64,000 nt of DNA, taken from Gryllotalpicola ginsengisoli DSM 22003 (GTDB lineage: Bacteria; Actinomycetota; Actinomycetes; Actinomycetales; Microbacteriaceae). Within the stretch, counting starts at the first letter, position 1. Each line of letters opens with the position of its first letter. The DNA lies in NCBI RefSeq assembly GCF_000419445.1, contig NZ_AULK01000001.1:682001-746000 (forward strand), given 5' to 3'. A program made the position numbers and the translations under genes. A model generated the notes under the pieces. The model made no database searches and was not told the DNA's origin. It saw only the letters and a list, made by a program, of their open reading frames with translations. Below, one piece after another: positions 7,956 through 16,521 of this stretch.

Positions 7956-9200
7956 CTACGACTGCACGATCGGGTTGAACGTCGAGTTCCACGTCTGGTA
8001 GTCGTCGTAGTCCTTGTAGACGTAGAACTCGTGCGAGTCGGCCAGGTCGCTGGTGGAGGGGAACACGAGCGGGCTGTTCGCCACAGCGGGGTCGTCGAGC
8101 GTCTTCAGGATGTACTCCTTCGCCGCCGGCACGGGGCACACGTAGTTGACGTAGTCCTCGATCACCCCGGCCACCGCGGGCTGGTAGTAGTAGTCCATCC
8201 AGGTGAGGGCGTCGAGCGGATGCTCCGCCGTGATGGGGATCAGCATGTTGTCGTGCCACATCATCTGCCCCTCCTTCGGCGTCACGTACTTGATCTCCTC
8301 GTGACCGCCGGCCTGGACCTGGTAGATGTCGCCCGACCAGGCCTGGCTGATCCAGATGTCGCCGTTCTGCAGGGCATCCGTGTAGCCCTGGTCGTAGAAC
8401 TTGACCACGCCCGGCTGCACCTTCTTCAGCCACGCGGCCGCCTTCTTCCAGTCGGCGTGCGTGGACTGGGTCGGCTCGACGCCCAGGGCGAGGAGGGCGG
8501 CGCTGCCGAGCTCGGTGGTGTCGCTGAACATGCCGATGTGCCCGGCGAACTTCGGGTCCAGCAGGTCCTCGAAGCTCGTGATCGGGCCGCCGGTGAGCTT
8601 CTCGTTGTAGGCGAGCCCGGTGAAGCCGGTCTGCCACACCATCGAATGCGCGGCGCCGGGGTCGTACGACGGCGAGAGCACCGTGCGGTCGGCGTTCGCC
8701 TTGAAGTTGGGGATCTTCGACTGGTCGAGCTGGGCCACCCAGCCGTTGTCGATCAGCTCCGTGAGCTCCCAGCCGTTGGTCATGACGATCAGGTCGTAGC
8801 CGATCGACTGCCCGTTCTTCAGCAGCGGCGAGATCTTGGCGTAGAACGAGTCGTTGGCCTGGATGACCTCCTTGTAGTTGACCTTGATGCCGGTCTTCTT
8901 GGTGAAGGCGGCCAGCGACGCGCTGTTCCCGTTGTCGTCCTGGTCGATGTAGAGCGGCCAGTTGGCGAAGTCGAGCACCCCGGCCTTCTTCTGCTTGGCC
9001 CACCACGAGGTCCAGTCGATCTGCTTGCTTCCGCTGCTGCTGCTCGAGCTCGTGCCCTGGATGCCGCAGGCGGCCAGCAGTGCGCTCACGGCGGCGGCCC
9101 CGCCCACGGCGCCCGCGCCGCGCAGCACCGAGCGGCGGGACATCCGCGTCTGGGTGAGTCCGCGCAGCAGTGCGGGACTCGGGCGTTCGGTGCCGGTCAT
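7956..9200 (-). CDS. potD: Polyamine ABC transporter substrate-binding lipoprotein PotD
   Basis: The 414-residue product has a twin-arginine-like N-region (MSRRSVLRG), a hydrophobic stretch and the lipobox LLAAC, followed by a Ser-rich linker. It is therefore a membrane-anchored extracytoplasmic binding protein. FANWPLYIDQDD and the downstream domain match PotD/PotF polyamine-binding proteins, in which the aromatic residues line the diamine pocket. Its ATG overlaps the potA stop by 4 nt. Whether putrescine, spermidine or another cation is bound cannot be decided from the sequence. Confidence 0.88.
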   Translation of the reverse strand: MTGTERPSPALLRGLTQTRMSRRSVLRGAGAVGGAAAVSALLAACGIQGTSSSSSSGSKQIDWTSWWAKQKKAGVLDFANWPLYIDQDDNGNSASLAAFTKKTGIKVNYKEVIQANDSFYAKISPLLKNGQSIGYDLIVMTNGWELTELIDNGWVAQLDQSKIPNFKANADRTVLSPSYDPGAAHSMVWQTGFTGLAYNEKLTGGPITSFEDLLDPKFAGHIGMFSDTTELGSAALLALGVEPTQSTHADWKKAAAWLKKVQPGVVKFYDQGYTDALQNGDIWISQAWSGDIYQVQAGGHEEIKYVTPKEGQMMWHDNMLIPITAEHPLDALTWMDYYYQPAVAGVIEDYVNYVCPVPAAKEYILKTLDDPAVANSPLVFPSTSDLADSHEFYVYKDYDDYQTWNSTFNPIVQS

Positions 9201-10354
9201 GCGGCCTCCTCGTGGTCGGGTGCGGCGGTCTCGGCCGGCACGGCGTCGCCGGGCGCGGGCGGCAGGAAGAAGCACTGGGAGGCGCGCCACGAGACGTCCA
9301 CCTCGTCGCCGGGGCGCAGCATCGTGTCGGCTCCGGCGTTCTGCCGGTATGCCTGAAGCCGGCCGCCCCACGGCGTGGTCAGCTGCGCCTCGGTGCTCGC
9401 GCCGAGGTAGGTGACCTCGGTGACCGTGGCGGTGGTGCGGTTGGGGCCGGCGCCCGCGGTTCCGGCGGGGGCGAGGTCGAGCTTCTCGGGGCGGATGCCG
9501 ACCTTCCAGCCCGCCCCGGTCGGGGCCGGCTGCCCGTCGGCCTCCACGAGATTGCCGTCGGGCAGGCGCGCGCCCGAGGCATCCGTCGTCACCGGGATGA
9601 TGTTGCAGGTGCCGAGGAACTCGGCGACGAACTGCGTGGCCGGGCGGTCGTAGACGCGCTGCGGGGTGCCCAGGTCTTCGATGAGGCCGGCGTTCATGAC
9701 GGCGAGCCGGTCGGACATCGACATCGCCTCGGACTGGTCGTGGGTGACGTAGAGGAAGGTGATGCCGACCTCGCGCTGGATGCGCTTGAGCTCGAGCTGC
9801 ATGCTCTTGCGGATCTTCGCGTCGAGCGCCCCCATCGGCTCGTCGAGCAGCAGCACCTTGGGGTGGTTCACGAGGGCGCGGGCCAGGGCGACGCGCTGCT
9901 GCTGACCGCCCGAGAGCTGCGCGGGCCGGCGGCGGCCGTAGCCGGAGAGCCCGACCAGCTCGAGGTACTCCTCGCTGCGGCGCACGGCCTCCGCCTTCGC
10001 CACGCCCGAGCGGCGCAGCCCGAAGGTGACGTTCTCGAGCACGGTCAGGTGCGGGAACAGGGCGTAGGACTGGAACACGGTGTTCACGTCGCGCTTGTGC
10101 GGCGGCAGGGCGGTCACGTCGACGCCGGCGAGACGGATGCGCCCGGTCGTCGGCAGCTCGAAACCGCCGACCATCCGCAGCGTGGTGGTCTTGCCGCACC
10201 CCGACGGGCCGAGCAGGGCGAAGAACTCGCCCTGGGCCAGCTCGAGGTCGAGGTTCGCGACGGCGACGGCGTCTCCGAAGCGGCGGCTGACCCCCGTGAG
10301 CGTGATGGCGGCGCCGGGGCCCTCGGGGCGGCCGTGAGGCTGCGTTGTCGTCAT
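9197..10354 (-). CDS. potA: Polyamine ABC transporter ATP-binding protein PotA
   Basis: The 385-residue ATPase contains all nucleotide-binding motifs: Walker A GPSGCGKTT, the Q loop, the signature LSGGQQQRVALARAL, Walker B VLLLDEPMGALD and the switch His in YVTHDQSEAMS. The C-terminal 120 residues form the TOBE-like regulatory domain found in PotA/MalK proteins (VGIRPEKLDL). It is first in the operon potA-potD-potB-potC. The gene is divergent from the FAD oxidase gene, with 68 nt between their starts. Confidence 0.92.
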   Translation of the reverse strand: MTTTQPHGRPEGPGAAITLTGVSRRFGDAVAVANLDLELAQGEFFALLGPSGCGKTTTLRMVGGFELPTTGRIRLAGVDVTALPPHKRDVNTVFQSYALFPHLTVLENVTFGLRRSGVAKAEAVRRSEEYLELVGLSGYGRRRPAQLSGGQQQRVALARALVNHPKVLLLDEPMGALDAKIRKSMQLELKRIQREVGITFLYVTHDQSEAMSMSDRLAVMNAGLIEDLGTPQRVYDRPATQFVAEFLGTCNIIPVTTDASGARLPDGNLVEADGQPAPTGAGWKVGIRPEKLDLAPAGTAGAGPNRTTATVTEVTYLGASTEAQLTTPWGGRLQAYRQNAGADTMLRPGDEVDVSWRASQCFFLPPAPGDAVPAETAAPDHEEAA

Positions 10355-10422
10355 GGTGACGGCATCCTAATCATGCGTTTGTTTCGGTCTCAATACACCG
10401 GAATGAAGTTGACAACGGATTC

Positions 10423-11877
10423 GTGAGTCAGAAGCCTACGAAGATGCGGATTCCATCGTCCCCGGCCACTTCGACCATCTGGGAGCGCAGCCCGGCGGAC
10501 CCGGCCGCGGTGGAGCACGCGCTCGCGGCATCCGTGCACCGCGTGTTCTGGCTCGACGACGCCGGCGACGCGCCCGCCCACCCCGCGCTCACCGCCGACA
10601 CGCGCGCCGACCTCGCCGTCGTGGGCGGCGGATACCTCGGCCTGTGGTCGGCGATGCAGGCGAAGCAGCGCGACCCCGGTGCCCGCGTCGTGCTGCTCGA
10701 GGCCAAGCGGGTCGGCTGGGCGGCGTCGGGCCGCAACGGCGGCTTCGTGGAGGCGAGCCTCACCCATGGCGACGCGAACGGGGAGGCCCGATGGCCGGAC
10801 GAGATGGACACCCTGCGGCGGCTCGGCGACGAGAACCTCGACGAGATCGAACGGCAGGTGGCCCGGCTCGGCCTCGACTGCGGATTCGAGCGCACGGGGT
10901 CGATCGACGTGGCGGTCGAGGAGCACGAGAAGGAATGGCTGGAGCCGCAGCTTCCGGGCTATCTCGAGGCCGACCAGGTGCGCGCCCTCGTCGACTCGCC
11001 CACCTATCTGGCCGGCCGCTGGCACCGGGACTCGACGGCCCTGGTGCAGCCCGCCAAGCTCGCGAAGGAGCTCGCCCGCGCCGCCGCCGAACTGGGCGTG
11101 GAGGTCTTCGAGGGCTCACCGGTCACCGCGCTCAGCGCCGAGAGGCGCACCGGGCCCGTCGCGCTGGCGACGCCGGGCGGGCGGGTGACGGCCCGGCGGG
11201 TCGTGCTCGCGACCAACGCGTTCCCTTCGCTGCTCGCCCGCTACCGCCTGCACACCGTGCCGGTCTACGACTACGTGCTGATGACCGAGCCGCTCAGCGC
11301 CGAGCAGAAGCGCAGCATCGGGTGGGAGGGCCGGCAGGGCGTGGCGGACCTCGCGAACCAGTTCCACTACTACCGGCTCACCGCCGACGACCGCATCCTG
11401 TTCGGCGGCTACGACGCGATCTACCACTACGGCCGCCGGGTGCGGGCCGCGTACGAGGAGCGGCCCGAGACGTTCCGCAAGCTCGCCTCGCACTTCCTCA
11501 CCACCTTCCCGCAGCTCGAGGGCATCCGGTTCAGCCACCGCTGGGCCGGCGCGATCGACACCTCGAGCAGGTTCTGCGCCTTCTTCGGCCTGGACCTCGG
11601 CGGCCGCGTCGCGACGGCGGCGGGCTTCACCGGGCTCGGCGTCGGCGCCACGCACTTCGCCGCCCAGGTGCTGCTCGACCGGCTCGCCGGCCTCGCCACC
11701 GAGCGCACCGAGCTCGAGATGGTGCGGCGCATGCCGCTGCCGTTCCCGCCCGAGCCGTTCGCGTTCGCCGGCGTGCAGGCCACGCGTCGGGCGATGGACC
11801 GCGCCGACCACCGCGGCGGCCGCCGCGGCATGCTCCTGCGCGCCCTCGACGCAGTGGGAATGGGCTTCGACAGCTGA
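10423..11877 (+). CDS. FAD-dependent amine/amino-acid oxidase, PuuB-like (DAO family)
   Basis: The 484-residue protein has the dinucleotide-binding motif ADLAVVGGGYLGLWSAMQAK followed by LLEAKRVGWAASGRNGGF, diagnostic of the glycine/D-amino-acid oxidase family and closest in style to gamma-glutamylputrescine oxidase. The C-terminal TAAGFTGLGVGATHFAA closes the FAD site. Divergence from the pot operon suggests that it oxidises an imported polyamine derivative; this is inference, since no glutamyl-putrescine synthetase is visible here. The GTG at 10423 is taken as start, and an ATG at 10444 is a good alternative. Confidence 0.82.
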   Translation: MSQKPTKMRIPSSPATSTIWERSPADPAAVEHALAASVHRVFWLDDAGDAPAHPALTADTRADLAVVGGGYLGLWSAMQAKQRDPGARVVLLEAKRVGWAASGRNGGFVEASLTHGDANGEARWPDEMDTLRRLGDENLDEIERQVARLGLDCGFERTGSIDVAVEEHEKEWLEPQLPGYLEADQVRALVDSPTYLAGRWHRDSTALVQPAKLAKELARAAAELGVEVFEGSPVTALSAERRTGPVALATPGGRVTARRVVLATNAFPSLLARYRLHTVPVYDYVLMTEPLSAEQKRSIGWEGRQGVADLANQFHYYRLTADDRILFGGYDAIYHYGRRVRAAYEERPETFRKLASHFLTTFPQLEGIRFSHRWAGAIDTSSRFCAFFGLDLGGRVATAAGFTGLGVGATHFAAQVLLDRLAGLATERTELEMVRRMPLPFPPEPFAFAGVQATRRAMDRADHRGGRRGMLLRALDAVGMGFDS

Positions 11878-11900
11878 CGGCGGTGCGGAGCGCCGCAGCG

Positions 11901-11919
11901 TGTTCTACGCTGTAGCACA
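11901..11919. promoter_or_regulatory. Operator/promoter of the toxin-antitoxin operon
   Basis: The inverted repeat TGTtCTACgctGTAGcACA ends on the first base of the antitoxin ATG. It contains TACGCT, a fit to the actinobacterial -10 consensus TANNNT. There is no Shine-Dalgarno sequence, so the message may be leaderless. A repressor bound here would cover the promoter, as expected for autoregulation by a Phd/VapB antitoxin. Confidence 0.6.
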
Positions 11920-12182
11920 TGACGGAAGTCGGCATCCGTGCTCTGAAGCAGAACGCGTCCGCGGTGATCGCGGACGTGGCCCAAGGCCAGACCGTGACGA
12001 TCACCGACCGGGGGCGCCCGGTCGCGCGCCTGAGCCCGCTGCCCTCGTCGCCGCTCGACGACCTTGCCGCCGCGGGCCGCATCCGCCGCGGCCGGGGCCG
12101 GGTGGCCGATCTTCCCGCTCCTGAGCCGGGGGCCCCGCTCTCCCCCGAGCTGAGCGAGCTGCGCGACGGGGAACGCTACTGA
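11919..12182 (+). CDS. vapB: Phd/YefM-type (VapB-like) antitoxin
   Basis: The 87-residue protein opens VGIRALKQNASAVIADVAQGQTVTITDRGRPVARLSPL, the characteristic N-terminal DNA-binding and dimerisation fold of the prevent-host-death antitoxin family. Its C-terminal 40 residues are Arg/Pro/Glu-rich and probably disordered until wrapped around the toxin. It precedes a PIN-domain toxin by 2 nt. Autorepression through the palindrome overlapping its start is likely. Confidence 0.85.
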   Translation: MTEVGIRALKQNASAVIADVAQGQTVTITDRGRPVARLSPLPSSPLDDLAAAGRIRRGRGRVADLPAPEPGAPLSPELSELRDGERY

Positions 12183-12184
12183 CG

Positions 12185-12583
12185 GTGGTGCACTATCTCG
12201 ACACCTCGGCGCTCGTGAAGTTCGTAATCGACGAGCCCGGCTCCGCCGCACTCCGCGAGTGGGCGGCGCGGTCCGACGTGTCGCTGATCTCGAGCGATCT
12301 CGCCCGAACGGAACTGCTCCGGGCCGTCCGCCGCGTGCACCCCGACCGCGCCGCCCTCGCGCACACCGTGCTCGAGCGCATCGACCTGCTGCACCTGACG
12401 GCGGCGGACTTCGACGCCGCCGGGCGCATCGGCCCCGACGAGCTGCGATTCCCCGACGCCCTGCACCTCGTCGCAGCCCTCGCCCTCGGCGACGACCTCG
12501 AGACGATGGTCGTCTACGACGAGCGCCTGGCATCCGCCGCGCAACTGAACGGCGTCACGGTCAGCGCGCCCGGGTTAGCGTGA
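12185..12583 (+). CDS. vapC: VapC-like PIN-domain ribonuclease toxin
   Basis: The 132-residue protein is a PIN-domain nuclease. The first acidic residue lies in HYLDTSALVKFV (Asp6), Glu is in DLARTELLRAV, and the later Asp residues lie in ELRFPDALHLVAAL and VVYDERLASAA. These make up the metal-binding acidic cluster used by VapC toxins to cut RNA. The RNA target is unknown. The GTG at 12185, doubled as GTG GTG, follows the antitoxin stop after 2 nt, which fits translational coupling of the pair. Confidence 0.87.
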   Translation: MVHYLDTSALVKFVIDEPGSAALREWAARSDVSLISSDLARTELLRAVRRVHPDRAALAHTVLERIDLLHLTAADFDAAGRIGPDELRFPDALHLVAALALGDDLETMVVYDERLASAAQLNGVTVSAPGLA

Positions 12584-12587
12584 GGGT

Positions 12588-13337
12588 ATGCCCCTCACGA
12601 GAGAACGGGTGCGCCACGAGCTGACCCGCCGCACCCTGACCGTCGCCCGCACCGACCGGCTTGCGCCGCGCTTCGCGCGCATCACGCTCACCGGCCCCGA
12701 GCTACACGGCTTCGCTTCCCCGGGGCCGGCCGACCACGTGAAGCTGTTCTTCCCCACCGGGGAGTCCCGCGACTTCACCCCGGCGCGGTTCCGGGCCGGC
12801 GACGAGGAGCGCCTGCCCGAGCTCGACCTCGACTTCGTGCTGCACGGCGACGAGGGCCCCGCCTCCGCCTGGGCGAGCCGGGCCCGGGAGGGCGACACGC
12901 TCGTCGTCGCCGGCCCGCGCGGCTCCCAGCTCGTCCCCGACGGCATGACGCGCCTGGTCGTCGCCGCGGACGAGACCGCGTTCCCGGCCGCCGCCCGGTG
13001 GCTGAGCCAGGCGCCGGAGGGCGTGCGCACCGACGCCGTGCTCTGGCCGACGGATGCCTCGAACACCGCCTACTTCGACGAGGGGACCGGCGCCGGCGCA
13101 TCCGTCACCGTCGTGCCCGCCGAGGGTCTCGACGAGGCCGTGCGCGCGCTCGAGCCGTTCGACGAGACGACGTTCCTGTTCCTGGCCGGCGAGGCGACGG
13201 CGCTCGTGCCGGTGCGCCGGCACCTGCGCCGCGAGCTGGGGCTGCCGCCGGAGCAGGTGCAGGTGCAGGGGTACTGGAAGCGCGGCGTGGCCGGGCTCGA
13301 CCACCACGCGCCGGTCGACCCGAGCGACCCGGACTAG
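12588..13337 (+). CDS. Siderophore-interacting protein (FAD/NAD(P)H ferric-siderophore reductase family)
   Basis: The 249-residue protein follows the SIP family: an N-terminal FAD-binding barrel (TDRLAPRFARITLTGPELHGF, PADHVKLFFP) and a C-terminal NAD(P)H domain beginning LVVAADETAFPAAARWL and ending FLAGEATALVPVRRHLRRELGLP...VQGYWKRGVAG. Such enzymes reduce Fe(III)-siderophores in the cytoplasm to release iron. No siderophore transporter is nearby. The gene lies 4 nt after the toxin gene, and its stop is directly followed by a tandem repeat array. Confidence 0.85.
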   Translation: MPLTRERVRHELTRRTLTVARTDRLAPRFARITLTGPELHGFASPGPADHVKLFFPTGESRDFTPARFRAGDEERLPELDLDFVLHGDEGPASAWASRAREGDTLVVAGPRGSQLVPDGMTRLVVAADETAFPAAARWLSQAPEGVRTDAVLWPTDASNTAYFDEGTGAGASVTVVPAEGLDEAVRALEPFDETTFLFLAGEATALVPVRRHLRRELGLPPEQVQVQGYWKRGVAGLDHHAPVDPSDPD

Positions 13338-13459
13338 GTTTCGATACGCCGCCTGCGGCGGCTACTCAACCAGCGAAAACCGCACGCCGCCTGCGGCGGC
13401 TACTCAACCGGCGAAAAGCGCACGCCGCCTGCGGCGGCTACTCAACCGGCGGAAGGCGG
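13338..13459. repeat. Stop-proximal tandem repeat, three copies of a 38-bp unit
   Basis: Starting right after the stop codon, the sequence reads GTTTCGATA and then three copies (from 13347, 13385 and 13423) of a 38-bp unit. Each unit holds the palindrome CGCCGCCTGCGGCGG and the tail CTACTCAACCRGCG. The palindromes could form hairpins in the mRNA. Copies differ by very few bases. A related repeat occurs at 18483-18580 and 58248-58331. Regularity is tandem, without unique spacers, so this is not a CRISPR array. Confidence 0.85.
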
Positions 13460-13463
13460 CCGG

Positions 13464-14387
13464 TCAGCCGGCGAACGCGGGCACGACCTCTCGGGCGATC
13501 AGCTCGAGGTGGTCGAGGTCGTGCAGGTCGAGGAGCTGCAGGTAGACGCGGGTGACGCCGAGCTCCGAGAGGCGGCCGAGGTGGTCGACCACCTCGGCGA
13601 CCGTGCCGCCGAGGCCCTCCTCGCGCAGCTGCTGCGGGTCGCGGCCGATCCTCTCCGCCCGGGCCTTCGCCTCGGCATCCGTCGTGCCCACGGCGGTCGT
13701 CTTGGCCACCGAGTAGACGAGCGAGTCGGCGTCGCGGCCCGCCTCCTCGACGGCGCGGCGCACCCGGCCGAACACCTCGGCGTGCTGGTCGTCGGGCAGG
13801 AACGGCGAGTTGTACTCGCCGGCGTACTTCACCGCGAGCGCCGCGCTGCGCGGCTTGCCCGCCCCGCCAAGGATGACCGGCAGCGGGTTCTGCACCGGTT
13901 TCGGCAGCGCGGGCGAGTCGGCGAGGACGTAGTGCGTCCCCGCGAAGGAGAACCTCTCCCCCACCGGCGTCGACCACAGGCCGGTGATCACGGCGAGCTG
14001 CTCCTCGAGGATCCCGAAGCGCTGGGTCGGGAAGGGGAATCCGTAGGCGGTGTGCTCCTGCTCGAACCAGCCGGCGCCGAGCCCGAGCTCGACGCGCCCC
14101 GCCGACATGGCGTCGACCTGCGCGACCTGGATCGCGAGCAGGCCCGGGTGGCGGAAGGTCGCGGAGGTGACCAGGGTGCCGAGCCGGATGGTCGAGGTCT
14201 CGCGCGCGATCGCGCCGAGCGTCACCCACGAGTCGGTGGGCCCGGGCAGCCCGTCACCGCCCATGCTGAGGAAGTGGTCGCTGCGGAAGAACGCGCTGAA
14301 GCCGAGTCGCTCGGCCGCCTGGGCGACCTGCAGCTGATCCTCGTAGCTCGCGCCTTGCTGGGGTTCGATGAAGATCCGGAAGTCCAC
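13464..14387 (-). CDS. LLM-class (F420-dependent type) oxidoreductase
   Basis: The 307-residue protein has the bacterial-luciferase-like TIM barrel: FRSDHFLSMGG near the N-terminus, TSTIRLGTLVTSATFRHPGLLAIQVAQVDAMSAGRVELGLGAGW (the classic LLM core), then a C-terminal lid. In actinobacteria most such proteins use coenzyme F420, but FMN use is not excluded. The substrate is unknown. It is followed upstream on the same strand by a cysteine hydrolase, and the three minus-strand genes 14949-13464 may be one unit. Confidence 0.83.
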   Translation of the reverse strand: MDFRIFIEPQQGASYEDQLQVAQAAERLGFSAFFRSDHFLSMGGDGLPGPTDSWVTLGAIARETSTIRLGTLVTSATFRHPGLLAIQVAQVDAMSAGRVELGLGAGWFEQEHTAYGFPFPTQRFGILEEQLAVITGLWSTPVGERFSFAGTHYVLADSPALPKPVQNPLPVILGGAGKPRSAALAVKYAGEYNSPFLPDDQHAEVFGRVRRAVEEAGRDADSLVYSVAKTTAVGTTDAEAKARAERIGRDPQQLREEGLGGTVAEVVDHLGRLSELGVTRVYLQLLDLHDLDHLELIAREVVPAFAG

Positions 14388-14391
14388 GCCC

Positions 14392-14949
14392 TCAGCCTAT
14401 GCGGCGGCCCTCCTCCAGCACCTCGTCGACGGTGACGAGTTCGATCAGCGGCGCGTACAGGGCCATGGCGTCGAGAGCGCGGCGGTGGTCCTCGAGGGAG
14501 GCGCCGGCGCACGCATCCGTCACGACGCGCACGTGCACGCCGTCGTCGGCGGCGGCGAGCGCGGTCGACAGCACGCAGCAGTCGGTGGAGACGCCGGCGA
14601 GCACGAGCTCGCCCGCCCCGCCGGTGGCCGCCTGCAACTCGGCGCCCCACTTGCCGAAGGTGGTCGCGGTCACCACCGGGTGACCTCCCGGGTCTATGCC
14701 GGGCGCGAAGGCGTAGAGCGGGTCGTCCTCGGCCACGAGCGCGAACGGCCACAGCTCGAAGTACGGCCGCCACGCCCCCTGCGGCTCGGCAGGGGCGACA
14801 TAGCGCGTGTACGCGACCCGGTCGCCGAAGGCGGGCACGAGACGACGGACGCCTCCCGCCGCCGCCTCCCAGTCGGGCGAGGCCCACGGGCTGCCGGATG
14901 CGAACACGTTCTGCGCGTCGATGACGACGAGCCACGCATCCGTCGTCAT
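14392..14949 (-). CDS. Cysteine hydrolase, isochorismatase-like
   Basis: The 185-residue enzyme carries the isochorismatase-superfamily triad: Asp in LVVIDAQNVFA (about residue 11), Lys in TTFGKWGAEL, and Cys in LAGVSTDCCVLSTAL. These hydrolases act on amide or vinyl-ether bonds, e.g. nicotinamide or N-carbamoyl compounds. The adjoining NCS1 permease gene suggests a nitrogen-heterocycle or ureide substrate, but this is inference. The stop lies 4 nt before the LLM oxidoreductase ATG. Confidence 0.82.
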   Translation of the reverse strand: MTTDAWLVVIDAQNVFASGSPWASPDWEAAAGGVRRLVPAFGDRVAYTRYVAPAEPQGAWRPYFELWPFALVAEDDPLYAFAPGIDPGGHPVVTATTFGKWGAELQAATGGAGELVLAGVSTDCCVLSTALAAADDGVHVRVVTDACAGASLEDHRRALDAMALYAPLIELVTVDEVLEEGRRIG

Positions 14950-14967
14950 GTCAGGCCCGTCGTCATG

Positions 14968-16419
14968 TCAGGCCCGCGCCTCCTGCCGGCGGATCGCCGG
15001 CGCCGTGAACAGGGTGCCGACGAAGCCGATCAGCAGCGCGACGATCACGCCCAGGTTCGCGTACGCCCAGGCGCCGTCGACGCCGCCCAGCCCGAGCGGG
15101 CCGAGCAGGTAGCCCTGCCAGGTGAGCCAGGAGGCGTAGGTGTTCGTGACGAGCCCCCAGCCGATCGCCGTGCCGACGACGACGAGGGCCACGGCGAGCC
15201 AGCGCACGCTGCCGTAGCGCCCGCGCGGGTCGTACAGCGACGGCTCGTCGTAGTCGCGGCGGCGCAGCAGGATGTCGGCGAGCATCACTCCCGCCCACGC
15301 GGCGATGGGCACGCCGAGCGTGATCAGGAACCCCTCGAAGGTGTAGATGAAGTCGCCGGCGAAGAAGACGATGTAGATCGCGCCGAGGATCATGATCACC
15401 CCGTCGACGCCGGCGGCCGCGTAGCGCGGGATCTTCACCCCGATGGACAGCAGCGACAGCCCGGAGGAGTAGATGTCGAGCGCTGCGCCGCCGATCAGGC
15501 CGAGCACCGCCACGATCGCGAAGGGGATCAGGAACCAGGTGGGCAGGATCGTCGCCAGGGCGCCGATCGGGTCGCTGTTGATCGCCTTGTTCAGCGAGGT
15601 CGACGACCCGGCCAGCAGCATGCCGAAGAAGAACAGCACGAGCGGGGCGGCCGCCCCGCCGAGCGTGGTCCAGAAGACGATGCCGCCGCCGGAGGCCCGG
15701 CGCGGCAGGTAGCGCGAGTAGTCGGCCGCCGCGTTGACCCAGCCGAGGCCGAAGCCCGTCATCATCAGCACGAGCCCGCCGATGACGGCGGGCGCGTCGC
15801 CGGACGGCAGCGCGGTCACGGTGCCCCAGTCGATGCGGCCGGCGACGAGGAAGAAGTAGACGATCGTGAGCACGCCGGTGACGACCGTGATCACGACCTG
15901 CAGGCGCATGACCAGGTCGAAGCCGAAGACGCCGGCGCCGATGACCAGCACGACGACCACCGCGAGCGCGACGATCTTGGTCGGCGTTCCGCCGCCCCAG
16001 CCGAGCTCGCCGAGCACGGTCGAGGTCGAGAGCACGGCGAGCGCGGCCAGCACGGTCTCCCACCCCACCGTCAGCACCCACGAGATCAGGGAGGACAGCC
16101 GGTTGCCGTTCACCCCGAATGCGGCCCGGCTGAGCACCATGGTCGGCGCCGAGCCGCGTTTGCCGGCCACCGCGATGAAGCCGCAGAGCAGGAACGAGAT
16201 CACGACGCCGAGGATGCCGACCACCGTCGCCTGCGCGAAGGAGACCCCGTAGCCGAGCAGGTAGGCGCCGTAGCCGAGGCCGAGCACCGACACGTTCGCC
16301 CCGAACCAGGGCCAGAACAGCCCCGCCGGGCGCCCCTTGCGCTCGGACTCGGAGATGGTGTTCAGGGCGTTCAGCTCGACGGCGAGCCCGGTGGGTGCAG
16401 GGTCGGGGGTGTCTGCCAT
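14968..16419 (-). CDS. NCS1 family purine/cytosine permease-like transporter
   Basis: The 483-residue protein has about 12 membrane segments of the NCS1 (codB/allP) family: the N-terminal FWPWFGANVSVLGLGYGAYLLGYG, RAAFGVNGNRLSSLISW, and LGWVNAAADYSRYLPR matching the substrate-site helix 6. The ATG at 16419 is preceded by AAGGAG at a good distance. Genes downstream code for a cysteine hydrolase and an LLM oxidoreductase; uptake and breakdown of a pyrimidine-like compound would fit but is not shown. Confidence 0.87.
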   Translation of the reverse strand: MADTPDPAPTGLAVELNALNTISESERKGRPAGLFWPWFGANVSVLGLGYGAYLLGYGVSFAQATVVGILGVVISFLLCGFIAVAGKRGSAPTMVLSRAAFGVNGNRLSSLISWVLTVGWETVLAALAVLSTSTVLGELGWGGGTPTKIVALAVVVVLVIGAGVFGFDLVMRLQVVITVVTGVLTIVYFFLVAGRIDWGTVTALPSGDAPAVIGGLVLMMTGFGLGWVNAAADYSRYLPRRASGGGIVFWTTLGGAAAPLVLFFFGMLLAGSSTSLNKAINSDPIGALATILPTWFLIPFAIVAVLGLIGGAALDIYSSGLSLLSIGVKIPRYAAAGVDGVIMILGAIYIVFFAGDFIYTFEGFLITLGVPIAAWAGVMLADILLRRRDYDEPSLYDPRGRYGSVRWLAVALVVVGTAIGWGLVTNTYASWLTWQGYLLGPLGLGGVDGAWAYANLGVIVALLIGFVGTLFTAPAIRRQEARA

Positions 16420-16521
16420 GGCGGCTCCTTGAGGTGAAGTGCAACCGAAGCCTATAGCCCGCCGGGGCCCTGCTAACGCGGGGGTAACGAACCCGAAATC
16501 GGGCCGGGCGATACTGACTCC

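Noticed and set aside
10355-10422. TTGACA at 10409 as -35 box for the oxidase gene
   Set aside because: No TANNNT element lies 16-19 nt downstream before the start codon, so the match is probably chance.
13338-13459. Possible CRISPR array from regularly spaced repeats
   Set aside because: Units are directly adjacent 38-bp repeats without unique spacers, and no cas gene is seen in the window.
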